Position numbers and translations under genes: made by a program. A DNA stretch of 64,000 nucleotides, taken from the NCBI GenBank assembly GCA_947494965.1, contig CANLWV010000006.1:62001-126000 (forward strand). Direction: 5' to 3'. This document shows positions 32,730 to 42,089 of this stretch, in pieces (within the stretch, counting starts at the first letter, position 1; each line of letters opens with the position of its first letter). Origin of the DNA: an uncultured Salinicoccus sp. GTDB lineage: Bacteria > Bacillota > Bacilli > Staphylococcales > Salinicoccaceae. Under the pieces are notes generated by a model, which had not been told where the DNA came from, did not search any database, and saw only the letters and a program-made list of their open reading frames with translations.

Positions 32730-32814
32730 TTTTTCCACCTCTTTATCGTTATTGATATCATCATACCAATAAGACCGCTTTTTGGCTCCTTAAATAATGT
32801 CTTCAATACAATAT

Positions 32815-32851
32815 GTAAAAAAAGCCATCCCTTTTTAGGAATGACTTGTTA
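32815..32851 (-). terminator. Intrinsic terminator of the GlsB-type gene
   Basis: Minus-strand AAGTCATTCC/GGGATGGCTT with two G-T pairs, followed by seven T residues. Confidence 0.75.
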
Positions 32852-32858
32852 TCAGCTT

Positions 32859-33110
32859 TTACGCTTTTCTTAGTGCCTTCATGACGAATGACACAATCAG
32901 GATAAGGATGATTGCACCAAGCAATCCACCGATAATGCTGACCCCGCCAAGTGTTGGGCCGAAGCTGAGTCCGATTGAATTCGCAATCGCGGCACCTACA
33001 AGTCCTGCGATAATATTTCCTATAATGCCGAATGGCACATCTTTACCAATAATGACTCCAGCGAGCCAACCGATGATGCCACCTACGATCAATGTAATAA
33101 TCCAACCCAT
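32859..33110 (-). CDS. GlsB/YeaQ/YmgE-family stress membrane protein
   Basis: The 83-residue protein has three glycine-rich hydrophobic segments (IITLIVGGIIGWLAGVIIG; GIIGNIIAGLVGAAIAN; SIIGGLLGAIILILIVS). These are the hallmark of the transglycosylase-associated/GlsB family, commonly induced by general stress. ATG at 33110 follows GGAGGTTTTGATA. A GTTTGA-N14-GGTATC pair about 55 bp upstream is only a weak sigma-B-like match. The 300 bp beyond it toward the next gene are AT-rich without a recognisable feature. Confidence 0.85.
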   Translation of the reverse strand: MGWIITLIVGGIIGWLAGVIIGKDVPFGIIGNIIAGLVGAAIANSIGLSFGPTLGGVSIIGGLLGAIILILIVSFVMKALRKA

Positions 33111-33407
33111 TATCAAAACCTCCGAATATTTTTAAATTATAACTGGTTACAGATATTAGATACCACATAAAGATCATTTCAAACTCAAATATTCTAAATT
33201 CTAATTTTGCTCGTAACAATAACAGTCCTGTCTAATTTTACCTTTAAATACATAATCGCGAAGTTTAAGCTTTTATGAACTTCTTATATTATTTCATTAT
33301 AAAATAAGGTTGATTAATAATTTCAATAGAATTTAGTATTTAGTGTATCGTTTTTTAAAATTGAGAGATTATCTTCTATTCCTCTTTTCGTATTATATCA
33401 AAAGTTA

Positions 33408-35348
33408 TTATTCTGCAATTTCTACAAAATTGAGATTGGCTGTCATATATCTATTATCATCAATTTTCAAACGCGGAGTTAAATTAGGACTATAAGCAAT
33501 ATCTTCAATATAAAACTCTTCCCCAGGTTCTATTGTTGTTAGAGCTGGATTTTCAAACGTAGGAGAACTATATATTTTGCACTTTCTCTTTACTCTAACT
33601 TTCCTAGGCACTTTAGAAATATAGCCATCAAAACGTTGATTTTTAAATTCTCTCACCAAATTTTTATTAGCTGTTAATATATGACCCGAATCAGTAATCA
33701 ATTTATATATTCCTCGACTCGTTTCTGTAATACCAGCAATTTTTATTTTGGTCCCTGCTTTTATTTTTTGAGGTAATTCATTTGTTGAATCCTTATCTAC
33801 ATAAACACTTATATCCTGCAATGCCACAACATAATCAGATGATAGATTTCTATAAGAATTTAAATTTTCGAATAAACTCTTGTAATTTTCTATAGCACTT
33901 GTTTTATATAGTTTAGGATTTATAGATACATCTTGTAAGGGGCTCTCTGACATCTTCATCATTGCTTCTGCGAAAGCATTGATATTTTGAGGCTCGACTA
34001 AATAACCATTTATACCCACATCAATAATCTCGCGAGGACCGTATGTCACGTCGTATGAAACTACTGGACATCCAGCATTTATACTTTCCATGACCGTTAA
34101 TCCGAATCCTTCGTATGCACTAGTTAAAAGTGAGGCTTTAGATTCAGCGAAAATTTTATTAAGATCATTAGTAAAACCATGTATCTCTACAAAATCTTTT
34201 AATCCTAAATCATCTATCAAATTCTCTATCATTGAGAGTTGATTCTCTTCGTCCATTCCATACAGTACCAGATTATCTTTATAACCTGCATCTCTAAAAA
34301 TTTTATAGGCTTTTATCAAATGGTCTAATTGTTTTTGTTTACCAAATCTGCCAACAAATAAAAATTGGTCTTTAGGAGTTCTATGAATATAATCAGTCGA
34401 TTCAATAAAATGTGGAATTATATTAAACTTTTCTTTTGGAATATTATATTCCTTTTGAATATCCTCTTTTTGATGTTCAGTAAGAAGCAAATAGCTTGAG
34501 ACTTTATCACTGTTCTTTAAAGAAAACTTATATGAATTACGAATTTTCTTATCAACACCAGAATGGTGTGGGTTATGAAATACAATAATATTTTTAGTTT
34601 CTTTTTTATTTAGTAGTAATGGACGATCTAGTAATCGAGCATCATTAAAAACAATGTCGCCTTTCTTAAATTTTTTTTCAAAATAATATTGGAATAAATC
34701 TTTTTCATTACTAAAAAATTTATAAGGTCTTTTATCCTTTAGCAACTCAATTAATTCCAGTCGGGTTTCGTTATTTCTATTATCGAAATATTTTATACAG
34801 TAGACATCACCTAATGCATCATAATACTCTTCAGAAATTTTGTGATAATCTTTAGGATGATATCTAATTATTTGGTGTAAATAGCCATATTTATTATATT
34901 TTCTTCTTTCTAATCTTTTTTTGGAAATTGGACTCATAAAATCTTCAAACTTTAAAATGTTAGAGTTTTCTAAAAACTCACGATATAGAACATACTCTTT
35001 ACCCTTAAAATATCTAATAATATTATCATCAATGAATTCAGATCTATAGCCTTCTATCTCAAAATTAGTTTGAATAGAAACCTCTTGCTTTTTAAACCGC
35101 GTTTTGTTAATATAATATAATTTATAATCAGAAAGCCATTCATATATATTTTCAATTTTTGTATTTTCATGTAAAGTACCAATACTTTTAAAGTTTTTAT
35201 AGATATCAGGGTAGTCAATATTATAGTTGGTTGTTAATATAGTACTCTCTATACCTAACTCAGTTTGCAATAATTTAATCCTGCTTAGCAAAGACTTAGT
35301 TCTTCCTCCATGTTGTTCAGGTAATGTTGAAGCTACAGTATAAATCAT
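33408..35348 (-). CDS. GT4-type glycosyltransferase with C-terminal DUF5776-like repeats
   Basis: The 646-residue protein has an N-terminal specific region and a GT-B Rossmann domain (FVGRFGKQKQLDHLIKAY, SAYEGFGLTVMESINAGCPVVSYD, about residues 310-430) as in poly(glycerol-phosphate) alpha-glucosyltransferases. After about residue 490 it carries SH3-like repeats with YKLITDSGHILTANKNLV and KIDDNRYMTANLNFVEI, resembling DUF5776 found on cell-surface proteins. Probably it glycosylates wall teichoic acid or a surface protein. Composition is clearly more AT-rich than the flanking genes, suggesting transfer. It is last in the three-gene glycan operon, but a terminator-like hairpin separates it from the gene ahead. 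Confidence 0.75.
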   Translation of the reverse strand: MIYTVASTLPEQHGGRTKSLLSRIKLLQTELGIESTILTTNYNIDYPDIYKNFKSIGTLHENTKIENIYEWLSDYKLYYINKTRFKKQEVSIQTNFEIEGYRSEFIDDNIIRYFKGKEYVLYREFLENSNILKFEDFMSPISKKRLERRKYNKYGYLHQIIRYHPKDYHKISEEYYDALGDVYCIKYFDNRNNETRLELIELLKDKRPYKFFSNEKDLFQYYFEKKFKKGDIVFNDARLLDRPLLLNKKETKNIIVFHNPHHSGVDKKIRNSYKFSLKNSDKVSSYLLLTEHQKEDIQKEYNIPKEKFNIIPHFIESTDYIHRTPKDQFLFVGRFGKQKQLDHLIKAYKIFRDAGYKDNLVLYGMDEENQLSMIENLIDDLGLKDFVEIHGFTNDLNKIFAESKASLLTSAYEGFGLTVMESINAGCPVVSYDVTYGPREIIDVGINGYLVEPQNINAFAEAMMKMSESPLQDVSINPKLYKTSAIENYKSLFENLNSYRNLSSDYVVALQDISVYVDKDSTNELPQKIKAGTKIKIAGITETSRGIYKLITDSGHILTANKNLVREFKNQRFDGYISKVPRKVRVKRKCKIYSSPTFENPALTTIEPGEEFYIEDIAYSPNLTPRLKIDDNRYMTANLNFVEIAE

Positions 35349-35505
35349 TTGAAATCTCCTTTCGGAATTATTACTCTTTGAATCCTTATATTATAATTAA
35401 ACTTTACTAATTACACAAAGAGATATTAATAATAAATCAATTTTGACATTTTTGAAACCAAATGATTCTATTAACACTTATATAAAATACAAATATTTAA
35501 TTTTT

Positions 35506-35540
35506 AAAGCTCAGAATTAGAATCTCTAATCCTGAGCTTT
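35506..35540. terminator. Intrinsic terminator-like hairpin within the glycan operon
   Basis: AAAGCTCAG-ATTAG/CTAAT-CTGAGCTTT forms a long stem with A/T flanks after the TagF-like gene. It implies the last glycosyltransferase has its own promoter in the AT-rich 35350-35500 region. Confidence 0.75.
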
Positions 35541-35603
35541 AAATTTGAAAACATATTTACTGAAAAACTTTATTAATTACTATCAGAAAGTTCAATATAG
35601 CTC

Positions 35604-37736
35604 TTAGTTGAAAACCTCTTCAACAGCTTTCTCCGCTGCCCTGCCGTCATCCCAAAGGCAGAATCTATCATAGAAAGTTTCGTATCGTTCTTCATAGTTT
35701 GTAACTACCTGATCGATATTCTCCACCGCTTCAAAAAGTTCATCATTATTTCTGAGAAGAGGACCAGGCAATTCCGTCTCCATATCGATATAGAAACCAC
35801 GCAGTTGATCCTTGTACTTCTCCAAATCATAAGTGAAGAAGAGAATAGGTCGCTTCAAGTTTGCATAATCGAAGAATACAGAGGAGTAGTCAGTGATGAG
35901 CATATCGGAAATGAGATACAGCTCACTGACATCATCATAACCTGAAACATCGTACGCGAATCCTTCTAAGCCAGTCAAATCCATCTTAGAAGCAACCACA
36001 TAGTGCATCCTGAGCAGGATGATGTACTCCTCGCCGAATCGCGCCCTCAATCTTTCAAGATCGAGCTGGAGGGAAAACCTGTATTTCCCCACCTTATAAT
36101 ATTCATCGTCGCGCCATGTCGGAGCATAGAGTATGACTTTCTTGTCCCTCGGGAGATTGAGTTTTTCCTTGATACTCCGGATGATGACCGGGTTGTTGTC
36201 ATTAGTCAATATATCATTCCTTGGGTAGCCCGTCTCAAGCATCGTATTGTTGAACCAGAAGGCCCTTTTGAAGATTTCCGATGAATAAGGGTTCGGGGCA
36301 ATGAGATAATCCCATTTATCCGTTTCGTTGTTGAAGTTCCTCTTATAACGCACAGCATTGGTCCCTGGCATATGCACAGCCTCCATGTCGCCTGCCAGAC
36401 GTTTCAATGGCGTCCCATGCCAAGTCTGCAAGTATTTTTGCCTGTCACGTTTGATGTAGCTGTTTGGCATGCGTACATTACTTACGATATATTTAGCTCG
36501 AGCAATATAGTAATAGTATTTTAAGGAAAAACGCCTTACTATCTTAGGGTTGCCAGGTATCTTCTGATTTTTGTTCAGTACCCAAACGAGTTTATGGCCT
36601 TGGCGTTTCTTCAACATATATTCATATATATATTTCGGGCTGTCTGAATAAGCTTTACCCTGGAAGCTTTCAAACACCACAAGGTCATCCATCAACTCCA
36701 ACTTATTGAAAATACGTTTATAAATTAGCTCTTTGCGGCCCTTTTTCGATTTAATTCCTTTTTTAATGTCCCTCAATAAATGATGAAAATTACTCAGCTT
36801 TTTGAATATGTCAACTTTATTGGTACGTATCGCACGAATATCATTCATCAGAACTCTATCTTTATTCTTTAGTGATTTAGGACTGACCTTGTTAATGCTA
36901 GCAGCAAGGTCATCGAAATATTCATCGATGAATGAATCATCTTTGAATTTCACTACAAGATGTTTTCGATAGAAGTTAAGCAAGGTATTATCTAAAAATC
37001 TTTCCGCTTGAGAACTCAATTCTAACTTTTTAAGTTCATTATAAACTGTGAACAAATCGCGCATACGTTGTTCCACCGGTAATTGCCTCAAGGATGGATG
37101 GTTGATCGGATCGTTTCGCCTTCTTCTGAAGTAGATTGCTTCACTGACATAGGGCACCACTTCCACCGACTCTAGTAGAGGTATGATAAATGTAAGGTCT
37201 GAGAAGCTCTCGACCGATTCGTCAAAACGGAACCCTAACTGCTCGACGTGTCCTTTTGAAATTAGGAAGTTCAAGGCTGAATGGTTACGGATTAGATTAT
37301 ATTTCCTAAGACTGAACATCTTCAACTTGTTGGTCCCAGGCATAATGATGGCGAAACTCGAACCGAAATCTGTTCTTTTCATCTTCGCCCTGATGATGGG
37401 CTGTTCGCCTACACTTTCTGATAGCAACTGCAACATATTTTCTGAAATATAGTCGTCGCTATCCAAAAAGTAAATATAATCACCCTGAGCCCTATCCATG
37501 CCTATATTACGTGCTTCCCCTACTTTGGCATCACGACTGGTCTTTATGAACCTGAAACGACCGTCTTCTTTATATTTTTTTCCGATTGCTCTCTTAAGAG
37601 CATCAATATCAGAATGAAGAATCAGCACTTCATAATCTGTATATGTCTGTCTATGAATGGATTCGAGCGTTCCATTAATATAGTTTTCGTTGTTTTCTGC
37701 TGGTGTAATAATTGAAATCATTTTATTTTTTGGCAC
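35604..37736 (-). CDS. Bifunctional GT2 glycosyltransferase-CDP-glycerol glycerophosphotransferase (TagF-like)
   Basis: The 710-residue protein joins two domains. Residues about 5-110 are a GT-A glycosyltransferase (MISIITPAENNENYINGTLESIHRQ in parts, VGEARNIGMDRAQGDYIYFLDSDDYI with its DxD). From about 350 on lies the TagF/TagB polymerase domain: YLQTWHGTPLKRLAGDM, LETGYPRNDIL, ILYAPTWRDDEYY, and DMLITDYSSVFFDYANLKRPILFF, with the usual catalytic histidine in WHGTP. It would extend poly(glycerol-phosphate)-type teichoic acid chains from CDP-glycerol at the cytoplasmic membrane face. It lies 13 bp behind the upstream glycosyltransferase. Confidence 0.88.
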   Translation of the reverse strand: MPKNKMISIITPAENNENYINGTLESIHRQTYTDYEVLILHSDIDALKRAIGKKYKEDGRFRFIKTSRDAKVGEARNIGMDRAQGDYIYFLDSDDYISENMLQLLSESVGEQPIIRAKMKRTDFGSSFAIIMPGTNKLKMFSLRKYNLIRNHSALNFLISKGHVEQLGFRFDESVESFSDLTFIIPLLESVEVVPYVSEAIYFRRRRNDPINHPSLRQLPVEQRMRDLFTVYNELKKLELSSQAERFLDNTLLNFYRKHLVVKFKDDSFIDEYFDDLAASINKVSPKSLKNKDRVLMNDIRAIRTNKVDIFKKLSNFHHLLRDIKKGIKSKKGRKELIYKRIFNKLELMDDLVVFESFQGKAYSDSPKYIYEYMLKKRQGHKLVWVLNKNQKIPGNPKIVRRFSLKYYYYIARAKYIVSNVRMPNSYIKRDRQKYLQTWHGTPLKRLAGDMEAVHMPGTNAVRYKRNFNNETDKWDYLIAPNPYSSEIFKRAFWFNNTMLETGYPRNDILTNDNNPVIIRSIKEKLNLPRDKKVILYAPTWRDDEYYKVGKYRFSLQLDLERLRARFGEEYIILLRMHYVVASKMDLTGLEGFAYDVSGYDDVSELYLISDMLITDYSSVFFDYANLKRPILFFTYDLEKYKDQLRGFYIDMETELPGPLLRNNDELFEAVENIDQVVTNYEERYETFYDRFCLWDDGRAAEKAVEEVFN

Positions 37737-37748
37737 CTCAACTTTCTT

Positions 37749-39341
37749 TTACTTCATTAACTCATCCACTAAAGTAAACCATTTCTCTCGGTAGCTATCA
37801 ATATTGAACTTTTCATCCATTTTGTATCGTGCTTCTTTGCCCATCTCTCTTGTTTTTTCAGGATCTTTCAGCATCGATACCATCTTTTCCGACAATGTAT
37901 CAATATCCCCTTTTTTAATGAGATAACCGTTCTTTCCATCATCAATCATGTCTGAAGGTCCGTAGCGGATATCGTAGCTGATGACAGGTGTTGCGTTGAC
38001 CATGCTTTCCATTACCGATAAGGAGAACCCTTCCGCTTTAGATGTCACAGCAGAAAGTGCACCAGATCGGTAGATTTTTCCTGGATTTTGAGTATATCCT
38101 TTGATGGAAACATTTTTTTTGAGTTCGAGGTCATCGATAAGCTGAAGATAATCCTTTTTCTTATTGCCTCCGCCCCAAATTTCAAGTTGGGCTTCTGGTA
38201 TGGCTTCCACAACATGTTTGAATGCCTTGATTATATGGTCAATATTTTTGATGCTTGAAAATCGTGAAATAATCACTACTTTCTTCATGTCCCGTTTAAA
38301 GGAGGGGGGCTTGCCTCGAAGGAGATTTTTAGTTTCTCTAAAGGTCGTCTTGATAAAAGATTTTATTGTCTTCTCACTTTGGTGTGCTTCATAGTAATTT
38401 GGAATGACGTAAATCTTTTCCTCATGACCAAAACGCTTGGCAATATCCATCTTCTGCTTTTCAGTCAACACTATAAGGGCATCAACCTTATCTATATTTT
38501 TTATGGCAGATCTGTTTCGGATATTCAATTCCGATTTTGGGTCATCCGGATCTTTAAGATGGTTCGAGTGAGGGCGGATGGCACGTTTTGCTTCAGTATC
38601 ACCCAATAGTATCAATAGCTCATCGGTGGAACGTGTATCTGAAATCAGAACAGGCGGGGTATTCGTCTCCCCCACCACTTTTTTCAGCCACTCTGCCTTA
38701 TGCTGATTAGTGTCACCATCAGTCTCAGATAAAATCATGTGGTTTTTCGCAAGGTTCGTGACACGTACCCTCTCCTCCGTGGCTGGATTCCACCACATAA
38801 TCAGAAAACTGTCACCATCCTTGTCGAAAAACACATCTTTTCTCATCTTGTTCTCTTCCGAGCTGTAGTACTTTACTCTGGTCATATCACCATAATAATT
38901 ATAGTGTGCCCTGTGTGTACGTTCACCCTCATTATTGAAGTAATCTATAAAATCTAGTGTGTCATCGGCTCTTAAGGAAATGTATTTCTCATACTTGCCC
39001 TCTTTATATAGACGATACGCGTTATGAGAGCCCCGTTTAGAAATTTCATATTCTTTCTTATAGTCGGATATATCCACCTTTATACTATCTGTCTGTATTC
39101 TTTCATCTTGATAGCCAGCCCGTTCATCAAATAAACTGCGAATACGCACGTTCTTGCTCACTTTATTTTTCTCTTTTAATTTACGGACTATCTCTGGAAA
39201 ACGAGGTTCGTACCTGAAAGTCAATATATCTGTGTCGTATCCCGCATCCGCAAAAGTGCTCGCCTGCCTTAAGGAAGCATGGGTCAATCCTCCCCGATTG
39301 AGATCTACAGAGTTAAGTAAAAAAATAATTTTAGGTTTCAT
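37749..39341 (-). CDS. TagE-like GT4 glycosyltransferase
   Basis: The protein is about 530 residues. A glycine-rich N-terminus (KIIFLLNSVDLNRGGLTHASLRQA) begins the acceptor half. The GT-B donor half follows with VVIISRFSSIKNIDHIIKAF, KGYTQNPGKIYRSGALSAVTSKAEGFSLSVMESMV and ISYDIRYGPSDMIDDGKNGYL. This matches poly(glycerol-phosphate) alpha-glucosyltransferases, which decorate teichoic acids. The start is at 39341, with AGGAATG ahead. It is first in the operon with the TagF-like gene, consistent with joint polymer synthesis and decoration. Confidence 0.82.
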   Translation of the reverse strand: MKPKIIFLLNSVDLNRGGLTHASLRQASTFADAGYDTDILTFRYEPRFPEIVRKLKEKNKVSKNVRIRSLFDERAGYQDERIQTDSIKVDISDYKKEYEISKRGSHNAYRLYKEGKYEKYISLRADDTLDFIDYFNNEGERTHRAHYNYYGDMTRVKYYSSEENKMRKDVFFDKDGDSFLIMWWNPATEERVRVTNLAKNHMILSETDGDTNQHKAEWLKKVVGETNTPPVLISDTRSTDELLILLGDTEAKRAIRPHSNHLKDPDDPKSELNIRNRSAIKNIDKVDALIVLTEKQKMDIAKRFGHEEKIYVIPNYYEAHQSEKTIKSFIKTTFRETKNLLRGKPPSFKRDMKKVVIISRFSSIKNIDHIIKAFKHVVEAIPEAQLEIWGGGNKKKDYLQLIDDLELKKNVSIKGYTQNPGKIYRSGALSAVTSKAEGFSLSVMESMVNATPVISYDIRYGPSDMIDDGKNGYLIKKGDIDTLSEKMVSMLKDPEKTREMGKEARYKMDEKFNIDSYREKWFTLVDELMK

Positions 39342-39425
39342 CTTTATCATTCCTATTCTAGTCTATGATAAATGTATCTACGATGCTCAATCTATTATAC
39401 ATTATTCGTGCCCATGCCTTCCACC

Positions 39426-39450
39426 GTTTAACGGCGTGTGCCATGGGTAT
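39426..39450 (+). promoter_or_regulatory. Sigma-B promoter of the YsnF/AvaK-domain gene
   Basis: GTTTAA-N13-GGGTAT fits the general-stress sigma-B consensus exactly, 56 bp before the ATG. The downstream protein belongs to families often in the sigma-B regulon. Confidence 0.7.
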
Positions 39451-39505
39451 TAGTTTATTGACTGGGGCATCACTGCCTAAACGATTAGGAACGGGGGAAT
39501 TATAG

Positions 39506-40375
39506 ATGGCGATTATAGAATCTTTTTCGAATGAGCGGGATTTGCTCGGACGCATCGAGCATCTGAAGCTAAAAGGGGTCGATGAGGCGCGCATGACGGT
39601 CATCACCAAGGATGATCCTGGTGAGCGGGCCTTCAGCCACCTCGGCGTCAAGCAGCGGAGTACGGAGGTGGACACGTGGGATCGCATCGTGTCATGGTTT
39701 GCGGATGAAGATCCGGAGACCCAGGCGATGAACAGTCTCCGCCTGAGTGAAGCCCAGCAGGCTGAATACCGCCAGGCGCTGATGGACGGCAAGCTGCTCC
39801 TCCATATAGACGAGCCGGATCCCGTCAAGGGCGGTTTCTTCCACGATGCGGACAAGGCCGATTACATCGATCCATCGGACAGTGAATACAGCTATTGGAC
39901 AGACAATGGAAATGATGGCCGTAAAAGGGAAGCCCGTTTTTCCAGAGACCATCAGGCAGAAGCGCGCACCGCTTCTCCAGATCACGATGAGGAGACCATT
40001 GAGTTGCGTGAGGAACGTGTGGATGTTAATAAGGAAACGGTCCAGACAGGAGAAGTCGAGGTCAATAAGTCCACGAACATACGGGTGGAAGAATTTGATG
40101 TGCCCGTCACCCGCGAGGAGGTCACGGTCGAACGCATTCCAGTAGAGGGCAGTCCATTGGCCGAGACCTATGAAGTGGCGAAAGAAGCTGGCGTCGAGCG
40201 CATTCCCATCACCGAAGAACGCGTTCGGGTCATCAAGGAGCGCGTCGTCACTGAAGAGGTCGTCATCCGCAAGCAGACCGTCGAAGATGTGGCGCACATC
40301 AGGGAACCTGTGCGCTACGAAGAGGCTGATGTTACTGAAAACCTTCCACATACCGATGCGGACTACAGAAGATAG
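39506..40375 (+). CDS. General stress protein with GsiB/17M-like and YsnF/AvaK (DUF2382) domains
   Basis: The 289-residue soluble protein has an N-terminal general-stress-protein-17M-like domain (IIESFSNERDLLGRIEHLKLKG, residues 1-95) and an acidic linker. From about residue 165 there is a DUF2382/YsnF-AvaK domain with strongly charged repeating strands: ETIELREERVDVNKE, VQTGEVEVNKSTN, EEFDVPVTREEVTVERIPV and VITEERVRVIKERVV-type sequence. It is a non-enzymatic stress protein of unknown mechanism. The sigma-B promoter above it supports induction by salt, heat or envelope stress. Confidence 0.8.
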   Translation: MAIIESFSNERDLLGRIEHLKLKGVDEARMTVITKDDPGERAFSHLGVKQRSTEVDTWDRIVSWFADEDPETQAMNSLRLSEAQQAEYRQALMDGKLLLHIDEPDPVKGGFFHDADKADYIDPSDSEYSYWTDNGNDGRKREARFSRDHQAEARTASPDHDEETIELREERVDVNKETVQTGEVEVNKSTNIRVEEFDVPVTREEVTVERIPVEGSPLAETYEVAKEAGVERIPITEERVRVIKERVVTEEVVIRKQTVEDVAHIREPVRYEEADVTENLPHTDADYRR

Positions 40376-40406
40376 AAAAACCCAGGCTTAAAAGCCTGGG
40401 TTTTTA
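40376..40406. terminator. Bidirectional intrinsic terminator
   Basis: AAAAACCCAGGCTT/AAGCCTGGGTTTTT is a near-perfect stem between convergent genes. Confidence 0.88.
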
Positions 40407-40410
40407 GGTA

Positions 40411-40929
40411 TCATTTTGATATCGTCCTGTTGTTTTTGATGGCCACGTGGAAATCTTCAAAGCATTGGAAATGGCCAGGATTCATATTGCGCAGCGTATG
40501 ATTGCGTACTGCACCCTTCTCGTTCAGGACCTTTAGGAACAATGCCCCGGATTCATACTTTGGTTCGGTCAGACCATTTATCACTTCGTGGTCCAGATTT
40601 TGGATTTCAGTAAAACGGAAATGGCTGATTTCCCAATCGGCCTCCCCTTCTCCTTCCTTTAGGATGGAACGGTGGACCACCATAATTTCATCCTCGAGCA
40701 GGAAGTAGAGCCCGGTACGTGTCAAATTGATCAGGCATGTACCCAGACAATGGACGTCCTTCTTCTGATATGAACTGAAGATTGGCTCATGTTCAAGAAA
40801 ATTGTTCGCCTGGGTGATGAAATCCAGTTCCTTTCCTTCCAATTCATATGAAGCACCAACGACTTCTGTCATGGGCTTCGGTAATTCTATATCATCAAAA
40901 TATTCATTGACCAGATTGTAATGGATCAT
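40411..40929 (-). CDS. Hypothetical protein, paralogue A of a tandem pair
   Basis: The 172-residue soluble protein is clearly homologous to the next gene upstream (41015-41527). Both start MIxYxxVNxF and share VHCxGxCxIN, GxYxLLxDxI, IQxLDxE, SGxLFxK and RNxTLRNxNPxH at matching positions. The strand-rich pattern with a C-terminal helix recalls bacterial PH-like domains, but I do not recognise the family. Paired cysteines in VHCLGTCLIN may be a redox or metal site. The ATG at 40929 (GAGAGGTAGGAAACGC ahead) is preferred to an earlier frame start. Confidence 0.6.
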   Translation of the reverse strand: MIHYNLVNEYFDDIELPKPMTEVVGASYELEGKELDFITQANNFLEHEPIFSSYQKKDVHCLGTCLINLTRTGLYFLLEDEIMVVHRSILKEGEGEADWEISHFRFTEIQNLDHEVINGLTEPKYESGALFLKVLNEKGAVRNHTLRNMNPGHFQCFEDFHVAIKNNRTISK

Positions 40930-41014
40930 GTTGCGTTTCCTACCTCTCTTATGTCGTATCAGAAATATACCATGTTTAGGCATATTTTAAAATGCATTCA
41001 TACTCCCGATGCCG

Positions 41015-41527
41015 CTAGATCATGCGGCCGGCATGGCGATTCATCTGCAGGCGCTGGAACTGCTCGAGGTGGGCGGGGTTTAGGTTGCGCAATGTATAGT
41101 TGCGGATCTGGCGCCTGTCATTGGTCGCTTTCATGAACAGCACGCCTGACTCCTTATCCGCCAAGTCGTCATGTTCGAGCTTTTCCATATCAAGCGCCTG
41201 GATATCGTCAAATGAATAGCGTACCATCTGCCACTGGGCGATGCTGCCGAACTGCTTTAGGAGGGGCGTATGTATGGCGGTTATCCCGTCATCCAGTAAC
41301 GCATAGATCCCTATTTTGGACATGTTGATGACGCAGCTCCCGAAACAATGGACAGTAAGGTCCCATTCAGGAGGGCGTTCTGCGCGGGTCATGAGGAAGG
41401 AGAGTGCGCTTTCGATGAAGCAGCCTTCCTCCCCAGGGAGCGTGTTTTCGAGAGCCTTCAATTCGTTGATGCTTCTGCAGTCGGTCTGCTCTTCCAAAAA
41501 AGCATTTACAACATGATACTGGATCAT
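41015..41527 (-). CDS. Hypothetical protein, paralogue B of a tandem pair
   Basis: The 170-residue protein is the upstream member of the tandem duplication described for 40411-40929, with the same core including VHCFGSCVIN, YALLDDGITAIH, IQALDMEKL and NYTLRNLNPAHLEQF. About 85 bp separate the two genes, without a clear terminator between, so they may be co-transcribed. TATAAT lies about 100 bp upstream within an AT-rich patch. Family and function are unknown. Confidence 0.6.
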   Translation of the reverse strand: MIQYHVVNAFLEEQTDCRSINELKALENTLPGEEGCFIESALSFLMTRAERPPEWDLTVHCFGSCVINMSKIGIYALLDDGITAIHTPLLKQFGSIAQWQMVRYSFDDIQALDMEKLEHDDLADKESGVLFMKATNDRRQIRNYTLRNLNPAHLEQFQRLQMNRHAGRMI

Positions 41528-41683
41528 TTCGATCCCCCCCTTGATTTGTAATGAAACGGGTGCAGTTCAGTGCATTGCGCATGACGTATAAGTGTCCGAT
41601 AAGCATCTCACTTTGATTATACAACATATTAAAGGAATTATATATCATCCTCATGTAAATTTATAGTAAAGACATAGGCCTAC

Positions 41684-41716
41684 AAAAAAATAGCGGCCCT
41701 CGGTCAGGACCGCTAC
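41684..41716 (-). terminator. Intrinsic terminator
   Basis: TAGCGG-CCT/AGG-CCGCTA on the minus strand followed by a T-run, past the stop of the 120-residue hypothetical gene. Confidence 0.75.
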
Positions 41717-41726
41717 TTTCGATTAT

Positions 41727-42089
41727 TCAGCTTATGATGGCGTTGTTGACCACTTTTTCAGGTTTCGCACCGAGTATCATCAGGAATATTTCCGGGGAAT
41801 CGATATGGCGGTTCTGCTTCAATATATCGAGGAACAGTTCAAACCCTTCGACGCGCCGGAGCTTCTCCACTTCGTCCGCCAATATCTCAAGCACAGAGGA
41901 CTTGATGAATTTTGGTGTCGGTTCGTGTGCCTCCCCTGTCATCATGTCGGCCAAATACTTGTATTTGACCTGCAGCTGACGGGCAAAGCTCGTGACGTGT
42001 TCGAGCCTATGGTACAGGATTGGATGGTTTTCGCTTAAGTGCGCCAGGTCCCTTTCGATCTCACGTATTGTTTTGGTGCTCGCGTACAT
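41727..42089 (-). CDS. Helical hypothetical protein coupled to a thioesterase gene
   Basis: The 120-residue protein is all-helical by appearance, with a charged amphipathic N-terminal part (IREIERDLAHLSENHPILYHRLEHV) and no cysteine or membrane segment. Its ATG overlaps the stop of the acyl-CoA thioesterase (TAATG), so translation is coupled. Family not recognised. Confidence 0.6.
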   Translation of the reverse strand: MYASTKTIREIERDLAHLSENHPILYHRLEHVTSFARQLQVKYKYLADMMTGEAHEPTPKFIKSSVLEILADEVEKLRRVEGFELFLDILKQNRHIDSPEIFLMILGAKPEKVVNNAIIS

